A DNA stretch of 7,212 nucleotides, from assembly GCA_945486175.1 (NCBI GenBank), contig CALYTA010000046.1, positions 1 to 7,212 of the forward strand, read 5' to 3'. The stretch comes from an uncultured Clostridia bacterium. GTDB lineage: Bacteria > Bacillota > Clostridia > Oscillospirales > Butyricicoccaceae. Shown here one piece after another: positions 4,436-7,212 of the stretch. Under the pieces are notes generated by a model, which was given only the letters and a program-made list of their open reading frames with translations, searched no databases and was not told the DNA's origin. Each line of letters starts with the position of its first letter. Positions within the stretch are counted from its first letter, which is position 1. Made by a program: the position numbers and the translations under genes.

Positions 4436-7212
4436 TCGAGGTTGTGGATTTCTTCGTAATGGCCGTCGCGGTATTCCTTGAGGCCGGAGCCTGCCGGAAT
4501 CAGCTTGCCGATCAGGACGTTTTCCTTCAGGCCGGTCAGCGGGTCGATCTTGCCCTTGATGGCTGCATCGGTCAGGACACGGGTGGTCTCCTGGAAGGAT
4601 GCGGCAGACAGGAAGGAATCGGTTGCCAGCGCAGCCTTGGTGATACCCATCAGCACCGGAGAGTAGGTCGCCAGCTTCAGCTCGGTCTCACCTGCATCGA
4701 TGCGCTCCTGAACCTTGTTGTTCTCATCCTCGAACTCGATCAGGCTCATCATTGCGCCCGGCAGCATCTCAGTGTCGCCTGCATCCTCAACCTTGATCTT
4801 GTGCATCATCTGGCGGACAATAACCTCAATGTGCTTGTCGTTCAGATCAACGCCCTGCTGACGGTAAACCTTCTGGACTTCCTTAATCAGGTAATCCTGT
4901 ACCGCACGCGGGTCGAGAATGCGCAGAATATCATGCGGATTGAGTGCGCCTTCGTTCAGCTGCTGGCCCTGTACAACCTCTTCGCCATCGACAACGCGGA
5001 TGCCGGAGGACGATGCGAGCTGATAGCTCTTGGTCTCGCCGGTCTTGCTGTTGACGATATTGACCGTCTTGACAGTGGTGCGCTTGCTTTCCTCGATGGT
5101 GACAATGCCGCCGATTTCTGCCAGCGTTGCAACCTTCTTCGGCTTTCTCGCCTCGAACAGTTCTTCAACTCGCGGAAGACCCTGGGTAATATCGGAACCT
5201 GCGATACCGCCGGAATGGAAGGTACGCATGGTCAGCTGGGTGCCCGGCTCGCCGATGGACTGTGCCGCGATGATGCCGACAGCCTCGCCCATTGCACACG
5301 GTGCATTGAACGCCAGGTTGGAACCATAGCAGTGTGCGCAGACGCCCTTGCGTGCACGGCACTGCAGAACGGTGCGAATCTGTACCTTCTTGATGCCCGC
5401 ATCGACAATGCGCTTGGCATCGTCCTCGGTCATCATGTCTTCCTTTCTCTGGAGCAGCTCACCCGTCGCCGGATCATACAGGTCTTCGACCAGATAACGA
5501 CCTGCCAGACGCTCTGCAAACGGCTCGATGACGGAATTGCCATCCATGATGTCCTCGACCCAGATGCCGCTGGTCGCGCCGCAGTCTTCCTCGCGGATGA
5601 TGACTTCCTGCGATACATCGACCATTCGACGGGTCAGGTAACCGGAGTCCGCGGTACGCAGTGCGGTATCCGCCAGACCCTTACGGGCGCCTCGTGCGGA
5701 GGTGAAGTACTCAAGTACGGACAGACCCTCACGGAAGTTCGACTTGATCGGAATCTCGATCGTCTTACCGGCCGCGTTTGCCATCAGGCCACGCATACCT
5801 GCCAGCTGACGAATCTGGTTGATCGAACCACGGGCACCGGACTGTGCCATCATCGTGATCGGGTTGAAGCGGTCCATGTTGGAGGTCAGTGCCTCGGTAA
5901 CGTCGTTGGTGGTCTTCTCCCACTCGCGGACAACCAGGCGATAACGCTCTTCATCGGTAATGAAGCCGCGCTTATACTTCTTGTCGATCATGGCAACCTT
6001 CTTCTCGGATGCCGCGATCAGCTCCGGCTTCTCCTTCGGAACGAAGATATCGGAGAACGAAACAGTCAGTGCGCCCTTGGTGGAATATTTATAGCCCATC
6101 GACTTGATGGAGTCCAGAACCTCAGCAGTCTTATTGAAGCCATGGATGCGGATGCAGCGGTCAACAATCTTGCTGAGTTCCTTCTTGCCGCAGGTCTGCA
6201 TGATCTCCAGCTTGAGCATATCCTGCTTGGTCTTTCTCTCGACAAAGCCCAGATCCTGCGGAATCTTCTGGTTAAAGATCAGACGACCAGCAGTTGCATC
6301 GACCAGACCGCTGACGATTTCACCGTCGATTTCCTTGGTCATGCGCACCTTGATCGGCGCATGGATTTCAATGACGCCCTCATCATATGCCATGAGTGCT
6401 TCATCGGTATTGCGGAATACCTTGCCTGCACCGCGCTCGGTGTCGCGGTCAATGGTCAGATAGTAAGAACCAAGGACCATATCCTGCGACGGAACGGTAA
6501 CCGGCTTGCCGTCCTGCGGCTTGAGCAGGTTGTTTGCAGACAGCATCAGCAGGCGTGCCTCTGCCTGTGCCTCAACGGACAGCGGCAGATGCACTGCCAT
6601 CTGGTCACCGTCGAAGTCGGCGTTAAATGCGGTACAAACCAGCGGATGCAGCTTGATTGCACGGCCCTCGACCAGAATCGGCTCGAATGCCTCGATGCCC
6701 AGACGGTGCAGGGTCGGTGCACGGTTCAGCATAACCGGATGGCCCTTGATGACGGTTTCGAGTGCGTCCCAAACCTCCGGCTTGCCGCGCTCGACCATCT
6801 TCTTGGCCGACTTAATATTGGAAGCCAGACCATCCTGAACCAGACGCTTCATGATGAACGGCTTAAACAGCTCGATTGCCATTTCCTTCGGCAGGCCGCA
6901 CTGATAAATCTTCAGATCCGGGCCTACGACGATAACCGAACGGCCGGAGTAGTCAACACGCTTGCCGAGCAGGTTCTGACGGAAACGGCCCTGCTTGCCC
7001 TTCAGCATGTCAGACAGCGACTTGAGCGGGCGGTTGTTCGGGCCGGTGACCGGGCGGCCACGGCGGCCGTTGTCGATCAGCGCGTCAACGGCTTCCTGCA
7101 GCATGCGCTTCTCGTTGCGGACAATGATATCCGGCGCACCCAGCTCAAGCAGGCGCTTGAGTCGGTTGTTTCGGTTGATGACACGGCGGTACAGATCATT
7201 CAGATCGGAGGT
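4432..7212 (-). CDS. rpoC: DNA-directed RNA polymerase beta-prime subunit (5' end outside the window)
   Basis: RpoC forms the catalytic half of RNA polymerase together with RpoB. The window shows 926 codons, open from the right edge ([16 protein letters not shown]) to TGA at 4432; roughly 250 N-terminal residues, including the first zinc site, are missing. In fragment numbering: [18 protein letters not shown] about 84-101; the catalytic magnesium loop NADFDGDQ at 197-204; the bridge helix around 504-525; the second zinc site from Cys544, 618, 625 and 628; and the trigger-loop motif MRTFH at 662-666. The trigger loop runs on directly ([15 protein letters not shown]) with no large insertion, as in Firmicutes. 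The C terminus carries [15 protein letters not shown] and ends EEIHNLD. At the start of the bridge helix, TSARGARKG has Arg507 where most homologues I recall have His (STHGARKG). rpoB is expected just beyond the right edge. Confidence 0.99.
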   Translation of the reverse strand, partial: TSDLNDLYRRVINRNNRLKRLLELGAPDIIVRNEKRMLQEAVDALIDNGRRGRPVTGPNNRPLKSLSDMLKGKQGRFRQNLLGKRVDYSGRSVIVVGPDLKIYQCGLPKEMAIELFKPFIMKRLVQDGLASNIKSAKKMVERGKPEVWDALETVIKGHPVMLNRAPTLHRLGIEAFEPILVEGRAIKLHPLVCTAFNADFDGDQMAVHLPLSVEAQAEARLLMLSANNLLKPQDGKPVTVPSQDMVLGSYYLTIDRDTERGAGKVFRNTDEALMAYDEGVIEIHAPIKVRMTKEIDGEIVSGLVDATAGRLIFNQKIPQDLGFVERKTKQDMLKLEIMQTCGKKELSKIVDRCIRIHGFNKTAEVLDSIKSMGYKYSTKGALTVSFSDIFVPKEKPELIAASEKKVAMIDKKYKRGFITDEERYRLVVREWEKTTNDVTEALTSNMDRFNPITMMAQSGARGSINQIRQLAGMRGLMANAAGKTIEIPIKSNFREGLSVLEYFTSARGARKGLADTALRTADSGYLTRRMVDVSQEVIIREEDCGATSGIWVEDIMDGNSVIEPFAERLAGRYLVEDLYDPATGELLQRKEDMMTEDDAKRIVDAGIKKVQIRTVLQCRARKGVCAHCYGSNLAFNAPCAMGEAVGIIAAQSIGEPGTQLTMRTFHSGGIAGSDITQGLPRVEELFEARKPKKVATLAEIGGIVTIEESKRTTVKTVNIVNSKTGETKSYQLASSSGIRVVDGEEVVQGQQLNEGALNPHDILRILDPRAVQDYLIKEVQKVYRQQGVDLNDKHIEVIVRQMMHKIKVEDAGDTEMLPGAMMSLIEFEDENNKVQERIDAGETELKLATYSPVLMGITKAALATDSFLSAASFQETTRVLTDAAIKGKIDPLTGLKENVLIGKLIPAGSGLKEYRDGHYEEIHNLD

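Overview
This window is a stretch of chromosomal core genome from a Gram-positive bacterium. It is probably a member of the Clostridia, perhaps the Ruminococcaceae/Oscillospiraceae side; that placement is inference from protein style. Supporting signs are: the rpoC / L7Ae-like (YbxF) / rpsL / rpsG / fusA order typical of Firmicutes; an S12 of 139 residues with the Firmicutes-type insertion; an RpoC trigger loop without the large insertion seen in proteobacteria; strong AAGGAGG-type ribosome binding sites; and sigma-A-like promoters. Every gene I can support lies on the minus strand. All long plus-strand open frames are antisense shadows.

Layout in the direction of transcription (high to low coordinates): rpoC, missing its 5' end, runs from the right edge to 4432. 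A 309-base gap follows (4123-4431). It holds an inverted repeat that overlaps the rpoC stop codon, GC-rich hairpins, a possible extended -10 promoter, and a very clear intrinsic terminator at 4261-4298. Next comes a two-gene unit: a chloramphenicol acetyltransferase-family O-acetyltransferase (3469-4122) and, 11 bases later, a small three-helix membrane protein (3062-3457). A hairpin at 3030-3049 may end this unit. A near-perfect sigma-A promoter (2877-2905, with an A-rich upstream element) then starts the translation operon: ybxF-like K-turn-binding protein, rpsL (S12), rpsG (S7) and fusA (EF-G, 3' end beyond the left edge). tufA would be expected beyond the left edge and rpoB beyond the right edge.

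How the genes work together: RpoC is the beta-prime subunit of RNA polymerase. The S12/S7/EF-G set builds and drives the small ribosomal subunit, and YbxF-like proteins bind kink-turn RNA. The unusual part is the middle. A CAT-family enzyme and an orphan membrane protein sit between rpoC and ybxF, walled off by a terminator upstream and a fresh promoter downstream. The enzyme keeps the catalytic His and Asp but departs from the classical CAT signature at several positions, so its substrate is probably not, or not only, chloramphenicol. I see no CRISPR array, tRNA, rRNA, transposase or phage gene, and no firm evidence of an entirely new system. The acetyltransferase/membrane-protein pair is the best candidate for undescribed biology.
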